In this document: in pieces, positions 1 through 8,790 of the stretch
Layout of the letters: each line of letters begins with the position of its first letter
Numbering within the stretch: the first letter of the stretch is position 1
Assembly (NCBI RefSeq): GCF_022919215.1
Contig: NZ_CP095047.1
Coordinates: 1 to 64,000, forward strand
DNA: 64,000 nt
From: Hymenobacter cellulosilyticus
Lineage (GTDB): Bacteria; Bacteroidota; Bacteroidia; Cytophagales; Hymenobacteraceae
Reading direction: 5' to 3'
Position numbers and translations under genes: made by a program
The notes under the pieces: model-generated
Databases searched by the model: none
What the model saw: the letters and a program-made list of their open reading frames with translations, nothing else
Told to the model about the DNA's origin: nothing

Positions 1-143
1 GTTTAATTTTTTCAATAACGCTGCTTCTCGCAGCCTTAAAAGACTGAGCCCGGACTTAACCAGTAGAGGATAGTGGAACGCGATGGTGTAAGCCAGTGGC
101 GCGCCTATTCCTACGCTATGGGCTCACTTGTTTTTTCGTTACC

Positions 144-1682
144 ATGACCAAAATTGTTTCGCCTCAGGTCGCCTTTAGTGGCTTGCTGGCGCAGGTTCAG
201 CAGATTGCGCCCGAGATAGTCAACCAAAACGGGCAGTTTCTCAACTTACTGGAAGCCCGTTGGCAGGAGCCCGGGACGCCCCGACCAGTTACCTCGCCCA
301 TTGATGGAACCCCGTTGGGCGCATTGCCCATGCTGGACCACGCTACGGCCCAGCGCGCCGTTGTTTTCGCCAAGCGGGAGGCGGGCAGCTGGGCAGCCGT
401 TGAGCTAGACGAGCGCCGCGCGCAAGTGCAGAAGTGCCTCGCCCTCTTGCGGACGCACGCCGAGCTCATCGGCAAGCTGCTGATGTGGGAAATCGGCAAA
501 ACATATAAGGCCGGCTTCACCGACATCGACCGCGCCATTGAGGGCGTGCACTGGTACGTTGATAATATCGAAGGCCTACTGGGTAGTCGAACCCCGTTGG
601 GCCTGGTCAGCAACATTGCCTCCTGGAACTACCCCATGTCGGTGCTGTTGCACGCCGTGCTGGTACAGGCCCTTTGCGGCAATGCCGTGATTGCTAAAAC
701 GCCTACGGATGGCGGCTTTATTTCCTTGAGCTTAGTCTTTGCGCTGGCGCGCCGGTGTGGCCTGCCCGTCACCCTGGTCAGCGGCTCCGGCGGCGAGCTG
801 AGCGAGGTGCTGGTACGCCACAAGGCGGTCGACTGCCTCTCCTTCGTGGGCGGGCGCTACAACGGCCGCGTCATTGCCGACGCTCTCACGCAGCACCAGA
901 AGCGCTACATGCTGGAGATGGAGGGCGTCAATACCTACGGCATCTGGGACTACACCGATTGGAAGAGCTTGGGCGAGCAGCTCAAGAAAGGCTACGACTA
1001 CGGCAAGCAGCGGTGCACGGCCTACGTACGCTTCGTGGTCGAGCGGCGGCTGTTTCCGCAGTTTCTCGACACGTACACCCAAGCCATCGGCAGCCTCGCC
1101 GTTGGCAATCCGACCTTGGTCGACCACGCAACGGACGCCTTACCCAACCTGGATTTCGGGCCGGTTATCAACAAGGCGCAGGCTATGGCGCTGGACCAGC
1201 TCCACGCGGATGCGCTAAAAACCGGCGCCATCCCCATCTACGAAGGCCAGTTGGACGAGCGTCTGTTTCTGCCAGGACAGGACCGCGCCGCTTACCGCGC
1301 CCCCCGCGCCCTGGTGGGCTTGACCCGCCAGAGCGAACTGTATTTCAAGGAGCCCTTTGGCCCGCTCGACAGCATCGTGCTCGTGGACCGGGTAGATGAG
1401 CTGGTGGGCGAGATGAACATCAGCAACGGCGCCCTGGTGGCGTCGCTGGCCAGCGACGATGCCGCGTGGGCTTCCCGCACCGCCCAAGAGGTGCGGGCCT
1501 TCAAAGTGGGCATCAATCAACTCCGCTCACGGGGTGACCGCGACGAGGTGTTTGGTGGCCTGGGAGAGTCCTGGAAGGGGGCTTTTGTGGGCGGGGCACT
1601 GCTCGTGGAGGCCGTAACGGCCGGTGATAAACCGCTGCTGGGCAACTTTGGCAGCGCCACGCTGCTGCCCGTCGCGGGGTAG
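144..1682 (+). CDS. Aldehyde dehydrogenase family protein
   Basis: NAD(P)-dependent aldehyde dehydrogenase that would oxidise an aldehyde to its carboxylate in the cytoplasm. From the ATG at 144 it is 512 aa, the usual family length. The frame is open from 96, but the extra N-terminal residues look non-native. The general-base Glu lies in LEMEG (about residue 258) and the nucleophilic Cys in KQRCTAY (about residue 291). Their spacing of 33 matches the family. The nucleotide-binding segment is represented by SFVGGRYNGR. The C-terminal third has the expected oligomerisation region. Substrate cannot be told from sequence. The gene is uninterrupted, unlike several neighbours, and is followed by a short non-coding gap before a convergent gene. 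Confidence 0.9.
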   Translation: MTKIVSPQVAFSGLLAQVQQIAPEIVNQNGQFLNLLEARWQEPGTPRPVTSPIDGTPLGALPMLDHATAQRAVVFAKREAGSWAAVELDERRAQVQKCLALLRTHAELIGKLLMWEIGKTYKAGFTDIDRAIEGVHWYVDNIEGLLGSRTPLGLVSNIASWNYPMSVLLHAVLVQALCGNAVIAKTPTDGGFISLSLVFALARRCGLPVTLVSGSGGELSEVLVRHKAVDCLSFVGGRYNGRVIADALTQHQKRYMLEMEGVNTYGIWDYTDWKSLGEQLKKGYDYGKQRCTAYVRFVVERRLFPQFLDTYTQAIGSLAVGNPTLVDHATDALPNLDFGPVINKAQAMALDQLHADALKTGAIPIYEGQLDERLFLPGQDRAAYRAPRALVGLTRQSELYFKEPFGPLDSIVLVDRVDELVGEMNISNGALVASLASDDAAWASRTAQEVRAFKVGINQLRSRGDRDEVFGGLGESWKGAFVGGALLVEAVTAGDKPLLGNFGSATLLPVAG

Positions 1683-1797
1683 CGAATAGCTCATTAGAAG
1701 CTGGTACATCCTCTTGTTAGGTGGTCGGCTGCTGGTGCCAAAGCCAGCAGTTGAATAGCGAGTAGATGTAGCGAGAACCTGCTCCCCTCCCTTAAGC

Positions 1798-1833
1798 AAA
1801 AAAACCAGGACCGTCCGGATGACAGTCCTGGTT
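1798..1833 (-). terminator. Rho-independent terminator of the NmrA-type gene
   Basis: On the minus strand AACCAGGAC and GTCCTGGTT form a perfect 9-bp stem (1825-1833 with 1803-1811), and a run of T (plus-strand A at 1798-1804) follows it. It lies about 30 bp downstream of the corrected stop codon of the minus-strand NmrA-type gene. Confidence 0.7.
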
Positions 1834-1865
1834 GCTTGGACAGCAATGGCAAACCATTTCGGCCC

Positions 1866-2730
1866 TTATTTCCCGTACACGGACTGTAGATACGTCAGCA
1901 GGCTGGTCGGCTCCTGACCCAGTAGCTGAGCGAGAGCAGACCCCGACACGTTGAACTCCTGGGCGTGCATGGCGGCCGCGATACCGCTCATGACGGCCAC
2001 GAAGGGCTCGGGCACTTGGTGCTGCCGCATAGCAGCGGCCATGTCCGCCCCGAGATAGGCACGTAGTCCACCGCCCGGCCACTTACCTGGCTTAACGTCG
2101 CTGCCACGTCGGCGAACGAGTAGGCTGGACCGGGCGCAATGTCGTAGACCTGGTTTTCGTGCCCCGTAGTGGTCAGCACGGTGGCCAAGGCCTGGGCAAT
2201 GTCATCGCGCAAGGCGTAGCTCACCTTTCCTTCCCCAGCGGCAAAGTAGAGGTGGCCCGTGGTCAAGGCTTCCGCCCCCACAAACAGGGGTACTAGATCC
2301 AGGTAGAGCGTGTTGCGGAAGACTGTGTAGGCCAGGCCCGAGGCCCGCAGGTAGTCTTCGGTGAGCAGGTGGCTAGCCGAGGCCCCGAACTGGGAATCAG
2401 GCGAGGGGTTCACCACGCTGGTATAGATAACGTGGCGCACGCCTGCCTGTTTGGCCGCGTCGATGGCATGCTGGTGCTGCTGCACCCGCAGCTGGTGCTG
2501 CGTCTCACTCGTGGAGATGAGCAGCACGGTATCAATACCCTGGAAGGCGGCTTCCAGCGACGCCGGGTCGTTGTAGTCGCCTGGTCGTACTTGTACCCCT
2601 TGCTGGGCTAGCGTGGAGGCCTTCTGCGGGTCCCGCACAACGGCCCTAATTTCGTGGGGGCGGCCTTGGTCAGCAAGGCCTGAATGGTGGCTTGGCCGAG
2701 GTGGCCCGTGGCGCCGGTGATGGCAAGCAT
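1866..2730 (-). CDS. NmrA/QorB-like NAD(P)H-binding reductase (frameshifted here)
   Basis: Atypical short-chain dehydrogenase of the NmrA/NAD(P)H:quinone oxidoreductase (QorB) type. Translation from the ATG at 2730 starts MLAITGATGHLGQ, which is the Rossmann GxxGxxG motif. The main part (VRDPQKAS, GDYNDPASLEAAF, YTSVVNPSPDS) is a normal family body. Two one-base losses break the frame: one at the GG read on the minus strand near 2664 and one at the G4 read near 2048-2051. Restoring them gives GRPHEIRAVVRDP and ISGADMAAAMRQHQVPEP and a natural stop at 1866-1868. It is divergent from an HxlR regulator, the classic arrangement for a QorB/QorR pair, so it probably detoxifies quinones or electrophiles under that regulator. 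Confidence 0.8.
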
Positions 2731-2756
2731 AGCAGTTGGAAAAAGGGGGTTCAATG

Positions 2757-2780
2757 GTTACTTTTGGTAACTCAAAGGTA
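2757..2780. promoter_or_regulatory. Divergent promoter with palindromic operator
   Basis: GTTAC (2757-2761) and GTAAC (2767-2771) form a perfect inverted repeat with a 5-bp spacer. The plus strand carries TACTTTTG (2759-2766) and the minus strand TACCTTTG (2780-2773), both fitting the Bacteroidetes -7 consensus TAnnTTTG. The two outward promoters therefore overlap or abut the palindrome. An HxlR dimer bound there would block both genes. The role is inferred from position and symmetry. Confidence 0.6.
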
Positions 2781-2830
2781 CCCGCCGGTCTTTCCCAGCG
2801 CAAGAAGGCATCTTTTTCTTCCTCAGGCAC

Positions 2831-3280
2831 ATGCGTGTAACTACTGCTACTACTCAGACACTTAAAAATGCGGCGGCCGCAAAAAAAATGCTGACCGTAC
2901 CCGAAGATGGCTTTGCGTTCTGCCCCGTGCGGGATGTGTTGGACCGGGTGGGCGACAAATGGTCGCTGTTGGCCATTCTGTACTTAGGCAGCGCTGAGCA
3001 GTTGCGCTTCAACGAATTGCGCAAAAACATTGCGGGCATCTCCCAACGCATGCTCACCGTCACGCTTCGTTCGCTGGAAAGCGACGGGCTGGTAGCGCGC
3101 ACGGTGTATGCCGAGGTACCACCCCGCGTCGAGTACCAGCTCACCGACAGGGGACAGGGCTTGCTAGAGGCCGTGCTGCACTTGGGGCAGTGGGCCAAAG
3201 AGCACGCGCCAGCCATTCTGCAGGCCCGACAGCAAGCCTTGGCCCCAACCAAGCCCCGGTCAGTTAATGACCTCGGCTAA
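2831..3280 (+). CDS. HxlR-family winged-helix transcriptional regulator (QorR-like)
   Basis: Protein of 149 aa with the HxlR winged-helix core. A conserved N-terminal Cys in FAFCPVRDVLD (about residue 31) is followed by GDKWSLLAILYL, the recognition region around GISQRMLTVTLRSLE, and the wing VPPRVEYQLTDRG. HxlR proteins of this kind are dimeric repressors that use the N-terminal Cys to sense quinones, diamide or aldehydes. It is divergent from the NmrA/QorB-like reductase with about 100 bp between starts, where the GTTAC-N5-GTAAC palindrome lies. That supports autoregulation and control of the reductase. The first 20 residues are poorly conserved, so a downstream start is possible. Confidence 0.88.
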   Translation: MRVTTATTQTLKNAAAAKKMLTVPEDGFAFCPVRDVLDRVGDKWSLLAILYLGSAEQLRFNELRKNIAGISQRMLTVTLRSLESDGLVARTVYAEVPPRVEYQLTDRGQGLLEAVLHLGQWAKEHAPAILQARQQALAPTKPRSVNDLG

Positions 3281-3908
3281 GACGCAACTGGTGCTGATGC
3301 CGCAAGTCCGCATCATGCTGAGCAATACCCTGGCTATTATGAAGGAAGACTTAGAAATGGCGCACAACCCCGCCGTGGAGGCCAGCGTGAAGCTAGCAGC
3401 GACCTAACTGTTTAAGCCGAAGAATGCCTTTATGGACAAGTTTGGCCTTAAGCAGTGCCCCCTTGCTATTCTACTGCCTGAGCCAATCGTGAGCCGATTC
3501 AATCGCTGTAAAAAAAAGCCCCACGGCGCTCATTCAACGAATTTCAATTAGATGCCGGCTCGTGGTGAGCCAATCATGGCCTTGGTTAAAAGTTTGGTCC
3601 AAAAGGTAATTGGTGGGCTGGTAGGCACCCGCTTTTTGGCAGCTATGAGTGACCAGGCCTCATTGCCTTAGCTACTTGTCGTGCGTGACCTTCGGACTGT
3701 TTAGGGGCTGGGCAAGCTGGTTGATGTTGAGTGGCTGCTCCCGGCAGGGCGTATCCACGATGATGGCTGGGCAGCGGGGTACTCTATTCCGCAATTTGTG
3801 CGAGTCAAACGCGCATTTGAATGGCTTGCTGCGTGGTGCCGCCGCTGAACTTTGTGGTACTCTTCGGCCTCGCGCCGCAGGAGTCCACACCCCCTATTAT
3901 CCCCAGTC
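3281..3908. other. Long gap without a convincing gene
   Basis: Several short open frames occur on both strands, but none has a recognisable family, a credible start region or consistent codon pattern. One 46-codon frame (3266-3406, plus) overlaps the end of the HxlR gene and could be a remnant. The stretch around 3670-3910 has a coding-like composition on the minus strand and may be decayed mobile DNA. I could not identify it. Confidence 0.3.
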
Positions 3909-4764
3909 ATGACCACTTCTTTGCCGCTAGAAACCACTTTTGCCCTTGGGGCGACTTACCGACCAGCCGGCTCGGCTTCGGGCGATGCGCATCACCGGTC
4001 CCGGTCTTTATGGTCCCCCACGGACCGACCGGCGATGCTCGCGCTACTAAGACGGGCCGTCGAACTCGGCGTGACCTTTATTGATACAGCCGACATGTAC
4101 GGCCCCTTTGTGTCGGAAGAGTTGATTGCCGAGGCGCTGCATCCCTACCCCGCCGGGCTGGTGGTGGGCACCAAAGGCGGCGTGGTGCGCTACGGTCCCG
4201 GCCAGGAGGTGCTGCTCGATGGCACTCCCCAGCACTTGCACGAGGCCCTGGCCGGCAGCCTGCGCCGCCTGAAGCTCGAACGCCTCGACCTCTACCAGCT
4301 GCACCGCCTCGACCCGCGGGTGCCCGCCGAACGCACGTTTGCCGCCTTGGCGCAGGCCCAGCAGCAGGGCCTGGTGCGGCACCTGGGCTTATCGGAAGTG
4401 TCGGTCGAAGACATTCAACTCGCCCAGCAGCACTTTCCGGTGGCCTCCGTGCAGAACCGCTACAGCCTTTTCGACCGGGCGGCCGAGCCCGTGCTGGCGT
4501 ACTGCCAAGCGCAGGGCATTGCCTTTATTCCGTGGTTCCCCATTGGTGGGGGCAGGTGCAGGAAACGGACGCCCTCCAGCAAGTCGCCGAACGGCACCAA
4601 GTTTCGGTCCGGCAAGTCGCCCTTAGTTGGTTGCTTCACCATGCCCCAACGTGTTGCCGATTCCCGGCACGACCAGCCTGACCCACCTGGCCGAAAATAT
4701 GCAGGCGCTGCACCTGTCCCTTACGGCTGAGGATATGCAGGTCCTGGATGCGCGAAGCCACTAA
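3909..4764 (+). CDS. Aldo/keto reductase (frameshifted here)
   Basis: NADPH-dependent aldo/keto reductase, a cytoplasmic TIM-barrel enzyme. The body shows FIDTADMYGP (catalytic Asp and Tyr), VVGTKGG (catalytic Lys), LDLYQLHRLDP and VQNRYSLFDR. The start is ATG 3909 (MTTSLPLETTFALG). Five one-base losses fall in G or C runs at about 3948-3951, 3980-3982, 4015-4019, 4548-4552 and 4644-4647. Adding one base to each restores DLPTSRLGFGAMRITGPGLY at the front and PIPGTTSLTHLAENMQALHL at the back, ending at the TAA 4762-4764. The repaired protein has the usual AKR length of about 285 aa. Five independent hits that all leave good protein in the next frame argue for sequencing error rather than decay. 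Confidence 0.78.
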
Positions 4765-4833
4765 GGAGCTTCGCGTCCAGACTGGCACCGCTAAGTCGCC
4801 GCACCGCCCGGTCACTTAGCCGGGTGCCCAGTT

Positions 4834-4885
4834 ACCCGTGCTGTCCGCCACTACCATCTGGTAGTGGGCGGATAGCACGGGTTTC
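4834..4885 (+). terminator. Strong hairpin terminator downstream of the aldo/keto reductase
   Basis: Arms 4834-4855 and 4860-4882 pair over about 22 bp (ACCCGTGCT...CACTACC with GGTAGTG...AGCACGGGT), with a 4-nt ATCT loop, one bulged G and a G.U pair. A short T-rich tract follows. It sits between the reductase stop and the AraC gene start. Confidence 0.65.
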
Positions 4886-4911
4886 TTCGTAGTTTAGGTT
4901 TTATTAGCCCC

Positions 4912-5841
4912 ATGAGTATTCCGCCCTTCGCTACCCTGTCCACTGTGGCCGACTTCACGCGGCACTACGGCTTTCCTGCCCCGGCCCACCCGTTGGTCGC
5001 GGTCGTGGACCTGGCCCAGCACCCACCCGCCGGGGTGGCCGCTGCTCCCGCTTGGCGCGCGCTCTACGTTATCCTGCTCAAGCGGCACTTTGACGGGCCA
5101 CTTCCCTACGGGCAGCAGGAGTACGACTACCAGCCGGGCGAACTGGGCTTCTTCGCGCCCGGCCAGCCCGTGACGTTCTGCCCCAGCGCCGACCAGGCCG
5201 GCGCCGGCTGGCTGGTCGTCTTTCACCCGGATTTGCTGGGGCGCCCGTCAGCCAACTCGCCGCTGGGCCGCTATCCCTTCTTTAGCTATCGCGTGCGGCA
5301 GGCCCTGGCGCTCTCGGCCGCCGAGGAGCAACGACTACGGCATGCCGTGCAGGGGCTGCGACAGGAAAGCGCGCTGCCTGCCGATGCCTTCAGCCAGCAG
5401 CTGCTCGGCACCCAGCTCGACGTGCTGCTACAAGTAGCTAGCCGAGCCTACCACCGGCAATTTCCCACCGAACCGGTCGGCGGCCCCGACCTGCTCAGTC
5501 GCTTCGAGGCCCTGCTGGCAGCGTACCTGGACCACGCCGCCGACCAGCCCCTGCCCACCGTGCAGCACCTGGCGGAGGCCCTGCACGTGGCGCCCACCTA
5601 CCTGGGCGAGGTCCTGCGCCGGCACACGGGCCAGAACGCCCAGCAGCACCTGCACGCCGCGCTGCTCGAAAAAGCCCGGCAACTGCTACTGAGCACGCCC
5701 TTGAGCGTGCGCGAGGTAGCCTTTCGCCTGGGCTTCGAAAGTCCCTCCTACCTCGGCCGCCTCTTCAAGCAGAAGACTGGCCTTACCCCTACCGAATTCA
5801 AGCAACTGGCAACTGAGGCGGCCATTCCGGTGCCAGCCTAA
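4912..5841 (+). CDS. AraC-family transcriptional regulator
   Basis: Regulator of 309 aa. The N-terminal half contains a cupin-like sensing region (YQPGELGFFAPGQPVTF, then WLVVFHPDLLG). The C-terminal 100 residues hold two helix-turn-helix motifs: TVQHLAEALHVAPTYLGEVLRRHTG and the signature VREVAFRLGFESPSYLGRLF followed by KQKTGLTPTEFK. This layout is typical of Bacteroidetes AraC activators that control an adjacent oxidoreductase or hydrolase. It follows the aldo/keto reductase terminator and is convergent with the alpha/beta hydrolase, overlapping it by four bases. The ligand is unknown. Confidence 0.9.
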   Translation: MSIPPFATLSTVADFTRHYGFPAPAHPLVAVVDLAQHPPAGVAAAPAWRALYVILLKRHFDGPLPYGQQEYDYQPGELGFFAPGQPVTFCPSADQAGAGWLVVFHPDLLGRPSANSPLGRYPFFSYRVRQALALSAAEEQRLRHAVQGLRQESALPADAFSQQLLGTQLDVLLQVASRAYHRQFPTEPVGGPDLLSRFEALLAAYLDHAADQPLPTVQHLAEALHVAPTYLGEVLRRHTGQNAQQHLHAALLEKARQLLLSTPLSVREVAFRLGFESPSYLGRLFKQKTGLTPTEFKQLATEAAIPVPA

Positions 5842-6781
5842 CGCTCTCCGCCGGCTAGCAGGTAGGGGAGGGCAGCCCTAGCGGCACTCCACCTGACCGA
5901 GCGGCTGGGGCTGCGCCCGTAAGGCTGGCAGGCAGCCGGCCAGGCCGGGTCGGTGGGAAAAAGGGTACTGCGCAGGTAGGCCCAGGTCAGGTGCTGGAGG
6001 GCGGCGACGCGCGCCGGGCTTTCATCCGTGGTTTCCCGTGACTCGTACCCGGCAATGCCGCCCAGCGAGTGCTCGGCCCCGAACAACGTGAGCAAGCACT
6101 TGCCACCGGGCGGACTTAGCCGGTAGGCATCGGCCCGCCAGTCGGCCCCGCGCGGGCTCATGCTGGATACGTCGTGGTCCCCGACCACGACCAGCGTGGG
6201 GGTCGTCAGGTAGCGGAAGTCGGGCTGCAGAAAGGGGTGATTGCGGGCCGCCGCCGGGCTTAAATCGGCCCCACCCCGGCCTGGCGCGGCCAGCAGGATG
6301 CCCGCCTTCACCCGGGCATCCAACAGGTTGACTTCCTGCCCGTCGGCCGGGTCGGGCAGGCGGGCGCCGAGCAGCATACCCGCCGTCTGCCCGCCGTAGG
6401 AGTGCCCGGCCACGGCCACGCGGGCGTGGTCGAGGCGGCCGCGCAGGCCCGGAATGGCGTCCTCCACCATCGCCAGGTTGTCGAGGATGTGGCGCAGGTC
6501 CGCCACCCGGTGCCGCCAGATGACGGGCCGGCGGGCATCGTCGGGGGCAGGCCGAGGGTGCGCGAATCCAGGTGCGTCGGCTGCACCACGACGAAGCCGT
6601 GCGCCGCCCAGAATTGAACCAGGGGGCCGTAGCCGTGCAAAGAGGACCCGTTGCCGTGCGAAAAGAGGAGTACCGGCAGCTCACGCCCACTCACCGGCGC
6701 AGCAACCACGACCGGGCTAACGGAGATAACCGGGGCCGGCGAGCTGAGTGAGAGGCTACAAAGCAAGTCGTTCATGAGCAT
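5838..6781 (-). CDS. Alpha/beta hydrolase, PAF-acetylhydrolase/chlorophyllase-like (frameshifted here)
   Basis: Serine hydrolase of the alpha/beta fold. The N-terminal part reads LPVLLFSHGNGSSLHGYGP (oxyanion region), and the nucleophile elbow is AVAGHSYGGQT (GxSxG). Later come VVVGDHDVSSM (acid region) and LFGAEHSLGGI (catalytic His). One C is lost from the run at 6543-6547; restoring it joins LGLPPDDARRPVIWRHRVAD to DLRHILDNL. A further lost base near the C terminus may be present, because the alternative frame ends in LGQVECR and a stop at 5878-5880. The start is ATG 6781 or the internal ATG at 6775. It is convergent with the AraC regulator. Substrate unknown. Confidence 0.72.
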
Positions 6782-7000
6782 TAATCTTCGGGAAAAGCTG
6801 GGATATTGGGCGGCTGCTTCCACGACAAAAGTCCCGCCGTCAGGCCCATTACCAGGCATTCAGAATCCGGTTTATGCCGCACAAATTGCGGAAGCGTATA
6901 AAAAAAATCTTGTCATTTGGCTGCGAGCGCGGCTGTTTGTTCAGTTACACCTCCGTGTTTGTGTCTAACATGCTTCAACAACTAGCATCGAGCACCCTAG

Positions 7001-7851
7001 AGCGTGTTAATGACTAATTGAAGAAATTGGGGGATGACAAAGCCCCACCCTGGTTATCCGAGCGATGTCAGCGACGAAGAATGGGCCTTTGCCGCGCCCT
7101 ACCTGACGTTGATGCGCGAAGCGGCCCCGCAACGGGAATACCCGCTGCGGAGCTTGTTCAACGCTGTGCGCTACCTGGCCCGCACCGGGGTGCCCTGGCG
7201 CTACCTACCGGGCGATTTTCCGGCCTGGCCGGCCGTTTACCAGCAGTTGCGCCGCTGGCTGGAGGCCCCCTGTTTCGAAACCATGGTCGACGATTTGCGC
7301 CAGTTGCTGCGCACAGCTTAAGGCCGACCGGCTGAGCCCTCGGCCATGCTGCTCGACAGCCGCACGCTGCAAAGCACGCCGGAAAGCGGCCCCGGGCCGG
7401 CTACGACGGGGCCAAACGGCGCAAGGGCAGCAAGGTGCACATCGCCGTCGACACGCTCGGGCACCTGCTGGCGGTGCTGGTCACGCCGGCCAACGAGCAG
7501 GACCGGGCCCAGGTAGCGGCCCTGGCCGAAGAAGTGCAGGCCATTACGGACCAATCGGTCACGCTGGCCTACGTCGACCAAGGCTACACAGGACAGGAAC
7601 CGGCGCAGGCCGCCGCGGAGCAGGGCATCGCCCTGCACGTGGTGAAATTACCCGCGGCCAAACGCGGCTTTGTGCTGCTGCCCAAGCGCTGGGTTGTGGA
7701 ACGCTCCTTTGCCTGGGCGGCCCGGTTCCGCCGATTGGCACGGGATTACGAACGCCTCACCAGCACCCTGGCAGGCATTCACTACTTTGTGTTTGCCTGC
7801 CTCATGCTCGTCAAAGCAAATTACATTAACCTGCTAAGTCATTAACACGCT
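7001..7851 (+). mobile_element. IS5-family insertion sequence (IS427-like), 851 bp
   Basis: The ends carry inverted repeats AGCGTGTTAATGACT (left, 7001 on) and its complement (right, ending 7851). They are flanked by the palindromic direct repeat CTAG (6997-7000 and 7852-7855), a target duplication expected for the IS427 subgroup. Size, transposase layout and the TSD agree. A TA duplication with longer ends cannot be excluded because CTAG is symmetric. The right-hand CTAG contains the stop codon of the adjacent rep gene. Confidence 0.85.
7034..7845 (+). pseudogene. IS5-family DDE transposase, interrupted
   Basis: The N-terminal DUF4096-type segment (VSDEEWAFAAPYLTL, LARTGVPWRYLPGDFP) runs to a TAA at 7319-7321. 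The same frame continues through [15 protein letters not shown], which holds the first catalytic Asp. One lost C in the run 7390-7393 then moves the frame to [18 protein letters not shown], the second Asp in AYVDQGYTG and the Glu in [10 protein letters not shown]. All three DDE residues are present, but there is both an in-frame stop and a frameshift. IS427 elements often use programmed frameshifting; an in-frame stop before the slip site would still need recoding or correction. Probably inactive as read. Confidence 0.8.
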
Positions 7852-8790
7852 CTAGCGCAGACCTACCATTTTGAGAAACAGCCCGCCCGGGTTTTTGTCC
7901 GCCTTTACCTTGCCGATTTTGTGCTTGTAGGTGAACGAGAACAAGGCATTGAGCTTCTTAGCATCACCCAGAATCTGGCTGATGAGCTTGGGGTCCCGGA
8001 TTTCCAGCTCCTCCAGGTTCTGCAGGGCCCGGCGCTGCTTTTCTTCCTCGGCGCCATCCTCGAAGGGAATGGGCAGCTGCTGGGGCACTTGGCCATTGAC
8101 AAAGAAGCGGATGCTGTGAAACGAGCGCCCTTTCTTGATCAGCTCGTAGTTGATGCGCAGGTCAGTGTGCTCGTTGATCTGGGTAGTGGCCACGTCGAGC
8201 ACGTACTTCTGCAGAGCCGAAATCTTCTCGTACTGTTCCGGCTCGTGGCCCTTGGGGTCCTTGAGCGAGAGCATAATTTTGAACTCGTCCAGGGTAAAAG
8301 TCTTGGTCTCGCCGATGTCCTTCCACTGCGAAGCAATCTGGTAGATGCGTTTGGCGTACTTGCTCGATAGGCTGAACACCGACTGCAGGCGGTAGGAGGT
8401 AAAGTTGTTCTTCAGATCAATCAGGTAGCGCCGCATGCGCTCGGAGATTTCCAGTTCAATGATGCCCTCGCCCTTGATGTAGAGGGCCGAGGCCAGCAGA
8501 CCCACCTGCAGCACGTGCTTGTTATCCTCGATGTGGTACTCGCGGCTGCGCAGGTTGGAGGTGGCCTCCAGCAGGCGCTGGTAGTTCCAGACCCGGCCCG
8601 TAAGCTGCTCCAGCTCCTTGACGCGGATGCGGTAGATGGTACCCGGCTTATCTTCCTTGCGCAGCACGGATAAGAGCGAGAAGACAATGTCCATCTCGCA
8701 GGCGCTCATCTCGTAACGGGCCGTGGTGATGGCATTGTGCTGCCGGATTTCCAGGTAGTTCGGGTCAGCAGTGGTAGCGGGCAGAGTCAT
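7852..8790 (-). CDS. Rep_3/RepB-family plasmid replication initiator
   Basis: Initiator of 312 aa that binds iterons and opens the origin. It has the two winged-helix domains of the Rep_3 superfamily: N-terminal HNAITTARYEMSACEMDIVF, RIRVKELEQLTGR and the LEISERMRRYLIDLKNNF linker, then FSLSSKYAKRIYQIASQWKD with TFTLDEFKIML in the C-terminal half. The iteron array lies directly upstream. The stop TAG lies inside the CTAG target duplication of the IS element, so insertion left the protein unchanged. Any original 3' untranslated region and terminator are now on the far side of the IS. Confidence 0.9.
   Translation of the reverse strand: MTLPATTADPNYLEIRQHNAITTARYEMSACEMDIVFSLLSVLRKEDKPGTIYRIRVKELEQLTGRVWNYQRLLEATSNLRSREYHIEDNKHVLQVGLLASALYIKGEGIIELEISERMRRYLIDLKNNFTSYRLQSVFSLSSKYAKRIYQIASQWKDIGETKTFTLDEFKIMLSLKDPKGHEPEQYEKISALQKYVLDVATTQINEHTDLRINYELIKKGRSFHSIRFFVNGQVPQQLPIPFEDGAEEEKQRRALQNLEELEIRDPKLISQILGDAKKLNALFSFTYKHKIGKVKADKNPGGLFLKMVGLR

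Noticed and set aside
3672..3937. Minus-strand frames suspected to be a transposase remnant
   Set aside because: No DDE motif, terminal repeats or family match could be read; reported only as an unassigned gap.
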